A DNA stretch of 64,000 nt from Companilactobacillus suantsaicola (GTDB lineage: Bacteria; Bacillota; Bacilli; Lactobacillales; Lactobacillaceae), in the NCBI RefSeq assembly GCF_004745525.1, contig NZ_RKLY01000006.1, forward strand, positions 40,847 to 104,846. Reading direction: 5' to 3'. Below the pieces are notes generated by a model. That model was not told the DNA's origin, searched no databases, and saw only the letters and a program-made list of their open reading frames with translations. The position numbers were made by a program, and so were the translations under genes. Position 1 is the first letter of the stretch. The number at the start of each line of letters is the position of its first letter. Below are positions 1 through 9,026 of the stretch, piece by piece.

Positions 1-633
1 TGAAAAAATAATTGCCAATCCTAAGACACTCAAATAGTCAAAAGAAATTCCTTGAGTACCACTTGCTTTACCTTTAATAGAAAGCCATCCAATAACTGCT
101 AACAAAATAATTAATGGGACTACGCCAATAAATATTTCACGCCAAGTCCATATTTTATTAATAATCCCGCCATAAGTTGGCCCTAAGGCTGGAGCTAATG
201 AGATAACAACTCCCGCTAGACCAGTATATAGTCCCAGTTTTGAGACCGGAATCTCTTCAAAAATCAAATTAAACATTAATGGCGTTGATAAACCGGTCGC
301 AATTGCTTGTAATAATCTACCAATCAGTAACACAGAAAAGTTTGGAGCTAGAAAACAAATCATTGAACCGATTAAACACAGTAAAGTCGCAAATAAGAAA
401 ATTTTTAGTGGCTCAAACTTTTTTAAAACGTAGGCAGTTGTACTCATAACGATTGTCGTTAATAATAAATATCCAGTCGTTAGCCACTGAACAGTGTTCA
501 AACTAACATTCAAATCCTTTGTTAGAGTCGGAAAAGTTACATTCATAGAAGTCTCAATTAAAATTCCTGTGAACGACAATAGTCCGACTGCCAAAATTGA
601 TAATTTGACGCGTGTTGATACTTCATCTTTCAA
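1..633 (-). CDS. MFS efflux transporter, DHA2 (EmrB/QacA) family, partial
   Basis: The frame runs off the left edge, leaving 211 N-terminal residues. It starts at a TTG preceded by AGAGG seven bases upstream. Several hydrophobic helices are visible, and TVQWLTTGYLL at residues 47-57 matches the helix-2 motif of the 14-TM DHA2 drug:proton antiporters. The likely role is export of toxic compounds across the cell membrane; the substrate cannot be read from the sequence. It lies downstream of murC on the same strand but behind a terminator, so it is probably its own unit. Confidence 0.85.
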   Translation of the reverse strand, partial: MKDEVSTRVKLSILAVGLLSFTGILIETSMNVTFPTLTKDLNVSLNTVQWLTTGYLLLTTIVMSTTAYVLKKFEPLKIFLFATLLCLIGSMICFLAPNFSVLLIGRLLQAIATGLSTPLMFNLIFEEIPVSKLGLYTGLAGVVISLAPALGPTYGGIINKIWTWREIFIGVVPLIILLAVIGWLSIKGKASGTQGISFDYLSVLGLAIIFS

Positions 634-650
634 ATTAATACCTCTTCCAC

Positions 651-687
651 AAAAAAAAGCTATGACAATATGCTCTGTCATAGCTTC
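651..687 (-). terminator. Rho-independent terminator downstream of murC
   Basis: An inverted repeat with arms AGCTATGACA and TGTCATAGCT is followed on the minus strand by a run of eight T. It lies 11 bp beyond the murC stop codon. A weaker T-run on the plus side may make it bidirectional. Confidence 0.85.
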
Positions 688-697
688 GTTTTTAATT

Positions 698-2029
698 TTA
701 TTGTTGATTAGGATTTAAGGTACTCAATAATTGTTCATAAGCAGTTTCATACTTTTGAACATCACCGGCACCCATAAAGATCATAACGGTATTATGATAC
801 TCCAATAATGGTGACATGTCATCAAGTGTTAGAACTTTACCACCCTTATGAATCTTGTTGCCAAGGTCTTTACTTGTAATATCCCCATGAGCTTCACGAA
901 TGGAACCGAAGATATTAGTTAAGTAAACTTCATCCGCTAAATCAAGTGACTTAGCAAAGTCGTCCATCAAGGCTAAAGTTCTAGTATAAGTGTGTGGTTG
1001 GAAGACTGCGATAATTTTCTTATCAGGATATTTTTGTCTAGCAGCATCAATTGTAGCTTTGATTTCTTGTGGATGGTGAGCGTAATCATCGATGATAACT
1101 TGATCAGCTACCTTCTTTTCACTGAAACGTCTCTTAACGCCACTGAATGTTTGGAGTTCACGATTAATCAAAGCGTGATCCAATTTTTCCATGTGACCGA
1201 CACCAATTACGGCTAATGAATTCAAAACATTGTGTTCACCGAATAATGGAACTTGGAAGTTACCAATATTTTCACCATTAATTGAAACATCAAATGATGA
1301 ACCTTTGACAGTACGTTTGATGTTAGTTGCACGAATGTAATCTGATTCGTTTAAACCATAAGTATAAATTGGTGTATCAGCTTGGATAGACTTAGCATGT
1401 TTATCTTCACCCCAGATGAAAATACCTTTCTTGGTTTTTCTTGCTTCGGATTCAAAGGCATCAACAACGTCGTTGATTCCACCAAAGAAGTAATCGGGAT
1501 GATCAAAGTCGATATTAGTGATGATCAAATAATCAGGTGAGTATGCTAAGAAGTGACGACGATATTCATCGGCTTCAAAAACAAAGAATTTCGCATCCTT
1601 AATACCTTTACCAGTACCGTCACCGATTAAATAAGATGTTTTAGCAATTCCACTCAAAGTATGAGCTAATAAACCAGTTGTACTCGTCTTACCATGTGAA
1701 CCGGCAATACCGATTGATGTGTATTCTGAAACTAGTTTACCAACTAATTCTGGATATGTAATTACTTGTAAATGCATATCATTAGCTTTTTTGATTTCTA
1801 CTTGATCATCGTTAAAAGCGTTTCCTTTAACAATAGTTAAACCTTCGTGAATATTCTTTTCATCGAAAGGTAAAATTTTAATACCTGCTTGTTCAAGACC
1901 ACGTTGAGTAAATGTGTATTTATCAATATCTGATCCTTGAACTTCATATCCTAAATCTTTCAAGATAAGTGCTAAAGCACTCATTCCTGTTCCTTTAATT
2001 CCAACAAAATGATAAACTGTCTTTTCCAT
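698..2029 (-). CDS. murC: UDP-N-acetylmuramate--L-alanine ligase
   Basis: MurC adds L-Ala to UDP-MurNAc with ATP, the first peptide step of peptidoglycan precursor synthesis in the cytoplasm. The 443-residue length is normal. The N-terminal nucleotide-binding loop [12 protein letters not shown] is at residues 10-21, the ATP-binding loop [12 protein letters not shown] at 107-118, and the Mur-ligase segment [10 protein letters not shown] and the C-terminal DDYAHHP region follow. The gene sits 8 bp downstream of the YtpR-like gene on the same strand, so the two are probably cotranscribed. Confidence 0.97.
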   Translation of the reverse strand: MEKTVYHFVGIKGTGMSALALILKDLGYEVQGSDIDKYTFTQRGLEQAGIKILPFDEKNIHEGLTIVKGNAFNDDQVEIKKANDMHLQVITYPELVGKLVSEYTSIGIAGSHGKTSTTGLLAHTLSGIAKTSYLIGDGTGKGIKDAKFFVFEADEYRRHFLAYSPDYLIITNIDFDHPDYFFGGINDVVDAFESEARKTKKGIFIWGEDKHAKSIQADTPIYTYGLNESDYIRATNIKRTVKGSSFDVSINGENIGNFQVPLFGEHNVLNSLAVIGVGHMEKLDHALINRELQTFSGVKRRFSEKKVADQVIIDDYAHHPQEIKATIDAARQKYPDKKIIAVFQPHTYTRTLALMDDFAKSLDLADEVYLTNIFGSIREAHGDITSKDLGNKIHKGGKVLTLDDMSPLLEYHNTVMIFMGAGDVQKYETAYEQLLSTLNPNQQ

Positions 2030-2037
2030 AATAGCTC

Positions 2038-2670
2038 CTAATTGAACAAATTCTTTGCTTCTTCAAAATCAAATGCTTGACCAGCTTGACCATGATCAAG
2101 TACTAGAATACCACGTTTTTGTGGTGCATTAGGAATACCTAATTCACGAGCAGAACAAATCATCCCAAAACTGTCAACTCCACGTAACTCACCTGGCCAA
2201 ATTTCTTTACCAGTAGGCATAACAGCACCTGGTAATGCGACTACAACTAATTGTCCTTGGTCAATATTTGGAGCACCGCAAACAATTTGAACTGGCTTAT
2301 CCAAACCAACATCGGTTTGAGTGATATGCAAATGATCTGAATCAGGATGAGCTTTCATTTCATCCACATGTCCAATTACAAACTTAGGACTTTCATCAGC
2401 AACTAATTTGTCAGAAAAACCTGCTTTAGCAAGAGCCTCATTTAAAATGGCCACTTGCGATTCATTCAGAAAGACTTGACCGGATTCATTTTGAATTCCC
2501 AATTCTTTCCCTAAACCGAAGAAATTAAAACCAATGGCTTCATCATTTTCTTCGTTAAAAATACGTACTACATTATCTTTTTTGGTACTATCTTGAGTTT
2601 TGACGTCAGTATTTGTCTCAACAATTAAGATATCACCTAAAACTTCTGGATTATAAAAGCTTAATAGCAA
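2038..2670 (-). CDS. ytpR: YtpR-family tRNA-binding domain protein
   Basis: 210 residues. The C-terminal half (about 95-205) is an EMAP/tRNA-binding OB-fold like the N-terminal extension of Phe[27 protein letters not shown] and [10 protein letters not shown] are visible. The N-terminal half is the YtpR-specific DUF4479-like domain. The family is widespread in Firmicutes; its exact role is unsettled, and RNA binding is inferred from the domain. It lies between the thioredoxin gene and murC on the same strand with short gaps. Confidence 0.92.
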   Translation of the reverse strand: MLLSFYNPEVLGDILIVETNTDVKTQDSTKKDNVVRIFNEENDEAIGFNFFGLGKELGIQNESGQVFLNESQVAILNEALAKAGFSDKLVADESPKFVIGHVDEMKAHPDSDHLHITQTDVGLDKPVQIVCGAPNIDQGQLVVVALPGAVMPTGKEIWPGELRGVDSFGMICSARELGIPNAPQKRGILVLDHGQAGQAFDFEEAKNLFN

Positions 2671-2692
2671 GTTTTTCCCCTCACTTGATTAA

Positions 2693-3019
2693 TTATTTGT
2701 TAATTACACTGTTAATAAAGGTCTCAACTTCTTCTTTAGTTTTGCGATCTTTATTTACTAGTCTACCAATTTCTTTGCCATTTTCAATAACAACAAAGCT
2801 AGGAATACCCATAATTGATAAATCTTGAGCAGCTTCCATGTTGTTATCACGATTGAAACTGATCCAAGTAAAATCAGAATATTCTTGTTCTAGTTCTGGC
2901 ATCTTTGGTTCGATAAATTTGCAGTCTGGGCACCAGTCAGCGTGGAAAAATAGGACATACTTTCCTTCCTTTACTGCTTCATGCCAATCTTTTACATTAT
3001 AATCTTCAATTTCTTTCAT
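2693..3019 (-). CDS. Thioredoxin family protein
   Basis: 108 residues from an ATG preceded by GAGGTGAAG; a longer frame exists upstream but has no ribosome binding site. The redox motif WCPDC lies in HADWCPDCKF near residues 28-37, followed by the cis-Pro segment MGIPSFVV. CPDC rather than CGPC suggests a specialised thiol oxidoreductase rather than the main TrxA. It heads the probable trx-ytpR-murC unit. Confidence 0.88.
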   Translation of the reverse strand: MKEIEDYNVKDWHEAVKEGKYVLFFHADWCPDCKFIEPKMPELEQEYSDFTWISFNRDNNMEAAQDLSIMGIPSFVVIENGKEIGRLVNKDRKTKEEVETFINSVINK

Positions 3020-3147
3020 AATTAACTTCACCTCTGTCAATAAGATACTTTTTATTTTTAAAACGGTCAATTAAATGTTCTTGAACCTTTGAATGATATA
3101 TAATAGTGGTAATATATCATTAAATCGAAATCAAGGAGTGATTTTTT

Positions 3148-3462
3148 ATGAGTAAAAAAGGTATCGGTTCATTAATCGTCGCTGGTTCTGTACTTGTAGC
3201 TGGAGCTTGTGCAACAGTTTTAGTAAAACACCATCTAGATAGCGAAAAGATTATTGATAAAGTTAAGTCCGTTTTGGGCGAAGATAGCAAAGTCATTGGT
3301 TCCTGGGTTGAGCCATTCTACCAACGTGTTGACGTCAATGGACGTTCTACTTGGGGAATCGTTGGTGGCGTAACGACGATGGATGAATTTGACGTTGCTC
3401 AATATCACTTCATTGCTGATGCTATTACCGGTGAATTACTAAATATTAAAAAAGTACAATAA
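3148..3462 (+). CDS. Small membrane-anchored hypothetical protein
   Basis: 104 residues with one N-terminal hydrophobic segment (about residues 5-26) and a short soluble domain ending in YHFIADAITGELLNIKKVQ, which resembles the tail of PepSY-like domains. A good RBS (AAGGAGTGAT) precedes the ATG. It converges on trmB with a 9-bp gap. No specific function can be assigned. Confidence 0.7.
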   Translation: MSKKGIGSLIVAGSVLVAGACATVLVKHHLDSEKIIDKVKSVLGEDSKVIGSWVEPFYQRVDVNGRSTWGIVGGVTTMDEFDVAQYHFIADAITGELLNIKKVQ

Positions 3463-3470
3463 TTAATAAA

Positions 3471-4118
3471 CTAATTTTCAAAATGGGCTTTCAGGTAATT
3501 AATCCTGAAGCCTTTTTTTGAGAACTTTTCTTCGTATTCAGTTTCAATATTTTGGGCATTCATAACTTCATCATTATGTAAATCTAATGATAGTTCATCA
3601 AATTTCATACCAAAATTATTCATACTGATCAAAGAATATTCAAAAAGGCCTTGATTATCAGTCTTAAAGCGAAGATAACCATCATCCTTTAAAATATATT
3701 GATATTGTTTCAAAAAGCTCTTATAAGTCAAACGACGCTTTTCGTGACGCGTTTTAGGCCAAGGATCAGAGAAGTTCAAGTAAACTCCGTCAACTTCACT
3801 TTCCGCAAATAATTCTGATAAGTCAGCACCATTCGCCAAGAGTAATTGCAAGTTGGGCAATCTTAACTCAACTTGCTTTTTTAGTACCAAGGCAATTGCA
3901 CCTTCTTGAACATCCATCGCAATATAATTATTTTGTGGATTTTGTTGGGCCAACTCAGTGATGAACTTTCCTTTTCCTGAACCAACTTCAATAAATAGTG
4001 GTTGTTCTTTTGCAAAACGGCTTTGCCATTTACCTTGCATACCTTCAGGTTGAACTGCAATTAGGTCAAGGTTTTCGTTGATCATATCCTTGGCCCAAGG
4101 TTTGTTTCTTAATCGCAT
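3471..4118 (-). CDS. trmB: tRNA (guanine-N7)-methyltransferase
   Basis: TrmB uses SAM to make m7G46 in tRNA variable loops. The 215 residues contain the SAM-binding [10 protein letters not shown] near residues 42-51 and the family motif [16 protein letters not shown] near 115-130. It lies 16 bp downstream of ecsB on the same strand. Confidence 0.95.
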   Translation of the reverse strand: MRLRNKPWAKDMINENLDLIAVQPEGMQGKWQSRFAKEQPLFIEVGSGKGKFITELAQQNPQNNYIAMDVQEGAIALVLKKQVELRLPNLQLLLANGADLSELFAESEVDGVYLNFSDPWPKTRHEKRRLTYKSFLKQYQYILKDDGYLRFKTDNQGLFEYSLISMNNFGMKFDELSLDLHNDEVMNAQNIETEYEEKFSKKGFRINYLKAHFEN

Positions 4119-4134
4119 AAATCAAAATTCTCCA

Positions 4135-5352
4135 TTAATCTAGATATTTTTTCAATTGTCTTGGCATGTAAAAATAATTTACAAATACTAAGACGGCTAA
4201 ACCAGCAATAATAATGATAAGACTATTAGTACTCATACCAAACTTATAAAGAATGGCAAAAGCACTGATGATCCATTGAATAGTCAAAATGACAGTACTC
4301 AATTTAGTAAATGAAGCAATCTTCTCTTTCCCAGAAATTGGATAAAGACGTTGCATCAAATTTTGCATCACTTCTTTGAAGTAAGGCTTCAATTGGAAAC
4401 CAACCAAATAAATAAATAGCATTTCGACTATCAAAGAAATGTAAAAACTGTCAATCAAACATAGCATGATTGCTTGAATGATCGTCAAACGTAAAAATAG
4501 ACCGATATATTCATTATTTCTAACAAATCCACGAGCAAAGAGGAATAAATATGTATTCCTCTTTTTTGGTTTGATGAAATTGAACAGACCGTCTAACCAT
4601 TTCCGACGTTTAATTTTACTATTAACGCCGGGAACATCAGTAAAGAGATTATAAAATCGCTTGATACGAAACATTCGTTGATTTTCAGTAGCAATTGCAT
4701 ATTCCCAACGCAAGCGACCACTAGTTTCTAATGGTTTTACCCGCACATTCAAGAATAAGTAATAAACTAGCGCCACAACTATCATTGTTGCACTAAAGAA
4801 ATATGTTGAAACAATCAACGATACCACTAACAAAATATTTGAAAACAATTTCAAATCTAAACTACCTAAATGATTCTCACCGTACAAAGCCATGAAATTA
4901 ACATTTAGAAAACCTAACTTGAAAACGATCAAACCGATGGCTATCAAAACAATATCAATTATTTTTAATCCTGCTGCCCTAGATGCGAAAGCCGACAGCA
5001 AAAAATTGACCAAAGCTAGTGTCACGATTGGAATAAAGACACTGTAATTTTTAGCTGCTTTAAAATAACGATAAAATTGTTTTTCTTTTACTAGTAAGAA
5101 CGTACTATCGGGATCTTCCAACAACGTCGCGATTCCACCGATTTGAACTGCTAAAAATAAAATCAGAATCACAATCGGCTTTCCCAATACTAATTGATGA
5201 TGAATCGTACCCAAAAGATTAGAATACCAAAATCCTAAGGCCCCAATCAATACAATAAAGGCCAAAACAAAATTATCATTGAAAATCAAACGTAAATATT
5301 TAAACTGATTAAGCTGATGTCTTCTTAATCGTTTTTGCCAAAGATCAGTCAT
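4135..5352 (-). CDS. ecsB: ABC transporter permease EcsB
   Basis: 405 residues, mostly hydrophobic with about nine or ten predicted membrane segments, matching EcsB in length and start (WQKRLRRHQLNQFKYLRLIF). It directly follows ecsA with a one-base stop/start overlap, the usual ecsAB arrangement. In Bacillus the Ecs transporter affects regulated intramembrane proteolysis, secretion and competence; here that is by homology. Confidence 0.92.
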   Translation of the reverse strand: MTDLWQKRLRRHQLNQFKYLRLIFNDNFVLAFIVLIGALGFWYSNLLGTIHHQLVLGKPIVILILFLAVQIGGIATLLEDPDSTFLLVKEKQFYRYFKAAKNYSVFIPIVTLALVNFLLSAFASRAAGLKIIDIVLIAIGLIVFKLGFLNVNFMALYGENHLGSLDLKLFSNILLVVSLIVSTYFFSATMIVVALVYYLFLNVRVKPLETSGRLRWEYAIATENQRMFRIKRFYNLFTDVPGVNSKIKRRKWLDGLFNFIKPKKRNTYLFLFARGFVRNNEYIGLFLRLTIIQAIMLCLIDSFYISLIVEMLFIYLVGFQLKPYFKEVMQNLMQRLYPISGKEKIASFTKLSTVILTIQWIISAFAILYKFGMSTNSLIIIIAGLAVLVFVNYFYMPRQLKKYLD

Positions 5353-6086
5353 TATAAGTCCTCGTGTGACATCTTGATATAAATATCATCAAGATTAGTG
5401 TCTGCTTGCATGTTAAATTTCTTCTTCAATTCATCAAGCGTTCCATCAGCTCGAACTTGCCCCTGATTGATCAAAACAAATTTATCCGCATGATTTTGAA
5501 CTGTAGCTAGAATGTGAGTTGACATCAAAACTGAACATCCCGCTTTCTTCTTAGCTTCAACAATATTTAATAAATCATTGACAGCTAATGGATCTAGTCC
5601 CGTAAATGGTTCGTCAATAATGAATAGTGATGCATCAGTCATGAAGGCACAAACAATCATAACTTTTTGTTTCATACCTTTTGAGAAATTTTGTGGGAAC
5701 CAATCTAATTTATTGTCCAAACGAAATGTTTTCAACAATTTATTAGCATTCTCCCAAGTTTTATCATGATCCAAGCCGTAAGCCATGATCGTTAGGTCAA
5801 TATGTTCTCTCAATGTTAATTCTGGATAAAGGATCGGCATTTCAGGAACATAGGCAATCTTCTTACGATATTTTTCTACATCATCATGCAAACTGATGCC
5901 ATCAATCAAGATTTGACCACCACGTGGTGTCAAAAGTCCGATGATATGCTTGATCGTAGTTGATTTACCGGCCCCGTTTAGACCAATTAAACCAACGACC
6001 TGTCCACTTTCAACGGTGAACGTTTCTTTCTTTAAAACTGCTACTTGACCGTACCCTCCGGTCAGTTCTTTTACTTCTAAAGTCAT
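5352..6086 (-). CDS. ecsA: ABC transporter ATP-binding protein EcsA
   Basis: 244 residues with Walker A GLNGAGKST (residues 36-44), ABC signature NFSKGMKQKV, Walker B LFIIDEPFTGLDP and the switch histidine in STHILATV. It is the first gene of the ecsA-ecsB-trmB run and is divergent from the HIT gene, an arrangement common in Firmicutes. Confidence 0.95.
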   Translation of the reverse strand: MTLEVKELTGGYGQVAVLKKETFTVESGQVVGLIGLNGAGKSTTIKHIIGLLTPRGGQILIDGISLHDDVEKYRKKIAYVPEMPILYPELTLREHIDLTIMAYGLDHDKTWENANKLLKTFRLDNKLDWFPQNFSKGMKQKVMIVCAFMTDASLFIIDEPFTGLDPLAVNDLLNIVEAKKKAGCSVLMSTHILATVQNHADKFVLINQGQVRADGTLDELKKKFNMQADTNLDDIYIKMSHEDL

Positions 6087-6176
6087 GGATTAAACCACCT
6101 ATTGTCTGTTTTTAATAATGTTAATATGATAGCATTGTAGTAAATATATTGCTGATTTTGAAAGGAGATTTTTTAC

Positions 6177-6605
6177 ATGGATGATTGCGTTTTTTGTAAA
6201 ATTATAAACAACGAAATTCCAAGTACTACTATTTACGAAGATGACGATATCAAGGCCTTCTTCGATATTTCACAAGTCACACCTGGACACACTTTAGTAG
6301 TTCCTAAAAAACACGTTAAGGATATCTTCGCATATGACGAAGACTTAGCAGAACGTGTTTTCAAGAAAGTACCAATGATTGCCCGTGCTATTAAAGCTTC
6401 TAATCCTAAAATTATCGGAATGAACATTTGCCAAAACAACGGCGAGATTGCTTACCAAAGTGTTATGCACTCACACATTCACCTAGTTCCTCGTTACTCC
6501 AAAGATGATGCTTTCTCAATGCATTGGGGTGACAACACTGGTCTAGCTAGTGCTGAAGAACTACAAGAGCGTGCCGACAAGATCAAGGAAAACTTGGAGG
6601 ATTAA
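6177..6605 (+). CDS. hit: HIT family protein (histidine triad hydrolase)
   Basis: 142 residues. CVFCKII at the N-terminus and the histidine triad HSHIHLVPR near residues 100-108 define a Hint/HIT nucleotide phosphoramidase. The RBS AAAGGAG precedes the ATG. It is divergent from ecsA and is followed after 1 bp by the YtxH-like gene. Confidence 0.95.
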   Translation: MDDCVFCKIINNEIPSTTIYEDDDIKAFFDISQVTPGHTLVVPKKHVKDIFAYDEDLAERVFKKVPMIARAIKASNPKIIGMNICQNNGEIAYQSVMHSHIHLVPRYSKDDAFSMHWGDNTGLASAEELQERADKIKENLED

Positions 6606-6606
6606 C

Positions 6607-6900
6607 ATGAAATTTTTTAGTGGATTTGTAATTGGTGCTGTTTCAGGTGCCGCAATTCATCTTGTCCAATCAAAAGATGCTATATCTAGTGTTTATGATA
6701 CCAAGATATTCCAGAATATAAAAGATTTTAAAGATATCTTAGTTGAACTACAGAAGAATTCAGCTCAAGTTCCCGAAGTCGTTTCTGGAATTTCTGATGA
6801 CTTGAATAATTATACTAGAAGTATTAAACCAGATGTTGAAGAGCTACAAGCTTCAATTGCAGAAATGAAAGAAAATCTCGATAAATTCAAAAAAGACTAA
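6607..6900 (+). CDS. YtxH-like membrane-anchored coiled-coil protein
   Basis: 97 residues starting at the ATG five bases after a GGAGG that overlaps the end of the HIT gene; a longer upstream reading has no RBS. A glycine-rich N-terminal membrane segment (FSGFVIGAVSGAAIHLV) is followed by a charged helical tail. The pattern fits the YtxH/YhdB-type small proteins found between hit and prsA in lactobacilli. Function unknown. Confidence 0.8.
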   Translation: MKFFSGFVIGAVSGAAIHLVQSKDAISSVYDTKIFQNIKDFKDILVELQKNSAQVPEVVSGISDDLNNYTRSIKPDVEELQASIAEMKENLDKFKKD

Positions 6901-7006
6901 GTTTAAATATGAATTTTTTGTGATTTTTTCCTAAAATGACACTCTTTTAACAACATTTTATGGTAGTCTTTTCAATTGTAGATATATTAATTAAGGATGT
7001 GTAAAG

Positions 7007-7909
7007 ATGAATAAACGATTAACTAAATGGATCTTGGCACTTGCTGGTCTGTTAATGGTAACTGTTGTTGCTGGTTGTTCTGACAATAAAACTGTTGCCA
7101 CAATGAAGGGTGGAAAGATTACCCAAGAAGAATACTACAAGGAAATGAAGAGTTCTTCTCAAGGTAAGCAAACACTTCAAACAATGATTATCACAAAGGC
7201 CTTAGAAGACCAATATGGTAAGGACGTTTCAACAAAACAAGTCACAAAAGAATACAACAAGTACAAGAGCCAATACGGTTCTTCATTTAGTTCAATTCTT
7301 CAACAAAATGGTATGACAACTGCTCAATTTAAGAAGAATATCCGTACTAATCTTCTTACAAAAGTTGCTTTGAAGAAGAACAAGAAAGTTACTGACAAAC
7401 AACTAAAGAAAGAATGGAAGAATTACCAACCTAAGATCACTGTTGCACATATCCTTGTAAGCAAGAAATCAACTGCTGAAGAAGTTATTCAAAAACTTCA
7501 AGACGGTGGCGACTTCACAAAACTTGCTAAAGAATACTCAACAGACTCAGCTACAAAGAACAAAGGTGGTAAATTAGCTGCCTTTGATAACGATTCAACA
7601 AGTATCGATACTGACTTTAAGACAGCTGCATACAAGCTAGACAAAGTTGGTGACTACACAACTACACCTGTTAAGACAAGTTACGGTTACAGTGTTATCA
7701 AACTTCTCAAGAAACCTGCTAAGGGTACTATGAAGGATCACGAATCAGAACTTAAATCTAAGTTATATGCTTCATGGCTACAAGATTCAACAGTTATGCA
7801 AGGTGTTATTTCTAAAGTCTTGAAGAAGGCTGATGTTTCTATCAAGGATAGTGATTTGAAAGACGTTCTTTCAGGTTACGTTTCATCATCTTCATCAAGT
7901 AAAAAATAA
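7007..7909 (+). CDS. prsA: Peptidylprolyl isomerase PrsA foldase lipoprotein
   Basis: 300 residues. A signal peptide with lipobox VVAGC puts Cys24 on the outer membrane face. A PrsA N-terminal domain with SurA-like helices is followed by a parvulin domain (about 142-235: [41 protein letters not shown]) and a serine-rich tail. It folds secreted proteins, including PBPs, outside the membrane. It is monocistronic with its own terminator. Confidence 0.96.
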   Translation: MNKRLTKWILALAGLLMVTVVAGCSDNKTVATMKGGKITQEEYYKEMKSSSQGKQTLQTMIITKALEDQYGKDVSTKQVTKEYNKYKSQYGSSFSSILQQNGMTTAQFKKNIRTNLLTKVALKKNKKVTDKQLKKEWKNYQPKITVAHILVSKKSTAEEVIQKLQDGGDFTKLAKEYSTDSATKNKGGKLAAFDNDSTSIDTDFKTAAYKLDKVGDYTTTPVKTSYGYSVIKLLKKPAKGTMKDHESELKSKLYASWLQDSTVMQGVISKVLKKADVSIKDSDLKDVLSGYVSSSSSSKK

Positions 7910-7921
7910 TCAATAAATTAA

Positions 7922-7954
7922 AAGAACTCTAGATTTTTTCTAGGGTTCTTTTTT
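7922..7954 (+). terminator. Terminator of prsA
   Basis: Arms AAGAACTCTAG and CTAGGGTTCTT enclose a T-rich loop and are followed by a T-run, 12 bp after the prsA stop. Confidence 0.88.
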
Positions 7955-8007
7955 GATTAGTGATTAACTGCCGTCTTCCCTATTCAAAAATAAGGAAGAA
8001 TATCGAC

Positions 8008-8065
8008 AAAAAAGAGAATCCTACTTATTGCAGCAATTCACTGCAGTTTAGTAAGATTCTCTTTT
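8008..8065 (-). terminator. Terminator downstream of yhaM (probably bidirectional)
   Basis: Outer arms AAAAGAGAATC and GATTCTCTTTT with an inner TGCAG/CTGCA pair form a long hairpin, with a T-run on the minus strand. It lies between convergent prsA and yhaM. Confidence 0.8.
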
Positions 8066-8087
8066 GCATTTCTATCAACTCAAAAAC

Positions 8088-9026
8088 TTAACTATGTTTA
8101 TAGAACGAACGGTTATCTAGTCCGAAAATTCGTTCAGAGAAATTGCCATTTTCGGTTTTATCCAATGCTTTGGTAATCATATTGATCGAAGCATCCATCA
8201 TATCAATGTTATGCAATACTTCAGCCTCTAACAACTTAGGACGCTCTGGTGAACCATATTCTAATAAGCCGTGATGAGACAAAATCATATGTCTTAGAAG
8301 AATCATGTCTTCGCTATCCAAACTAATATCTAAATCAGTTGCTGCTTTAACAATTTCTTCATCAACAATAGTAATATGGCCTAACATATTACCTTCAAAT
8401 GTATATTCAATATCCAAACTGCCTGACAATTCAATGATCTTACCAAAATCATGCAAGCAGGCTCCAGCAATCAATAAGGCACGATTTATTTGTGGATACA
8501 GATCTGCCATCTTTTCAGCAATCCGCACCATACTTAATGTGTGATAGGCCAGGCCGCCTTGGAAATCATGATGATTGCTTTTGGCAGCGGCACTGGTGAA
8601 GAATTGGTCATGATACTTCTTAAATAAATAACGCACGATTCGATTCCAAGCGCCATTAGTGATCTGTAAAAAGACATCATCAAACTCATCTTCCATATCC
8701 TTGCGCTTCATAGGAGCCGTTTGAACGAATTGTGACATATCAACTGTCTTTTCGTCTAAAACGCCGAGACGAGTAATATTTACTTGCGGTTTACCTTGAT
8801 AGAGATCACGCCGACCTTCTAGTTGAACTACTGCTCCAACGTGGAATTTCTGGGCATCTTCTTGACTGGCATCCCAATATTTCCCGGGAATCTGCCCTGA
8901 TTTATCTTCAAAGACCAATGATAAAAAATTCTTGCCATTCTTAGCCAAGCGAAAATCTGAACGTTTGATAATAACTTCCAAACTCATATTCTCACCTTTA
9001 TTAAAGTCAATAATATGTTTGGCCAC
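8088..9026 (-). CDS. yhaM: 3'-5' exoribonuclease YhaM
   Basis: 312 residues: an N-terminal OB-fold (about 15-90) and an HD hydrolase domain with HTLSMVRIAEKM and the metal-binding pair in ACLHDFGKI. YhaM trims RNA and ssDNA 3' ends in Gram-positive bacteria. The GTG start overlaps the stop of the YhaN-like gene (TAGTG), and the N-terminus from MAK aligns with known YhaM. It is last in the yhaO-yhaN-yhaM cluster. Confidence 0.93.
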   Translation of the reverse strand: MAKHIIDFNKGENMSLEVIIKRSDFRLAKNGKNFLSLVFEDKSGQIPGKYWDASQEDAQKFHVGAVVQLEGRRDLYQGKPQVNITRLGVLDEKTVDMSQFVQTAPMKRKDMEDEFDDVFLQITNGAWNRIVRYLFKKYHDQFFTSAAAKSNHHDFQGGLAYHTLSMVRIAEKMADLYPQINRALLIAGACLHDFGKIIELSGSLDIEYTFEGNMLGHITIVDEEIVKAATDLDISLDSEDMILLRHMILSHHGLLEYGSPERPKLLEAEVLHNIDMMDASINMITKALDKTENGNFSERIFGLDNRSFYKHS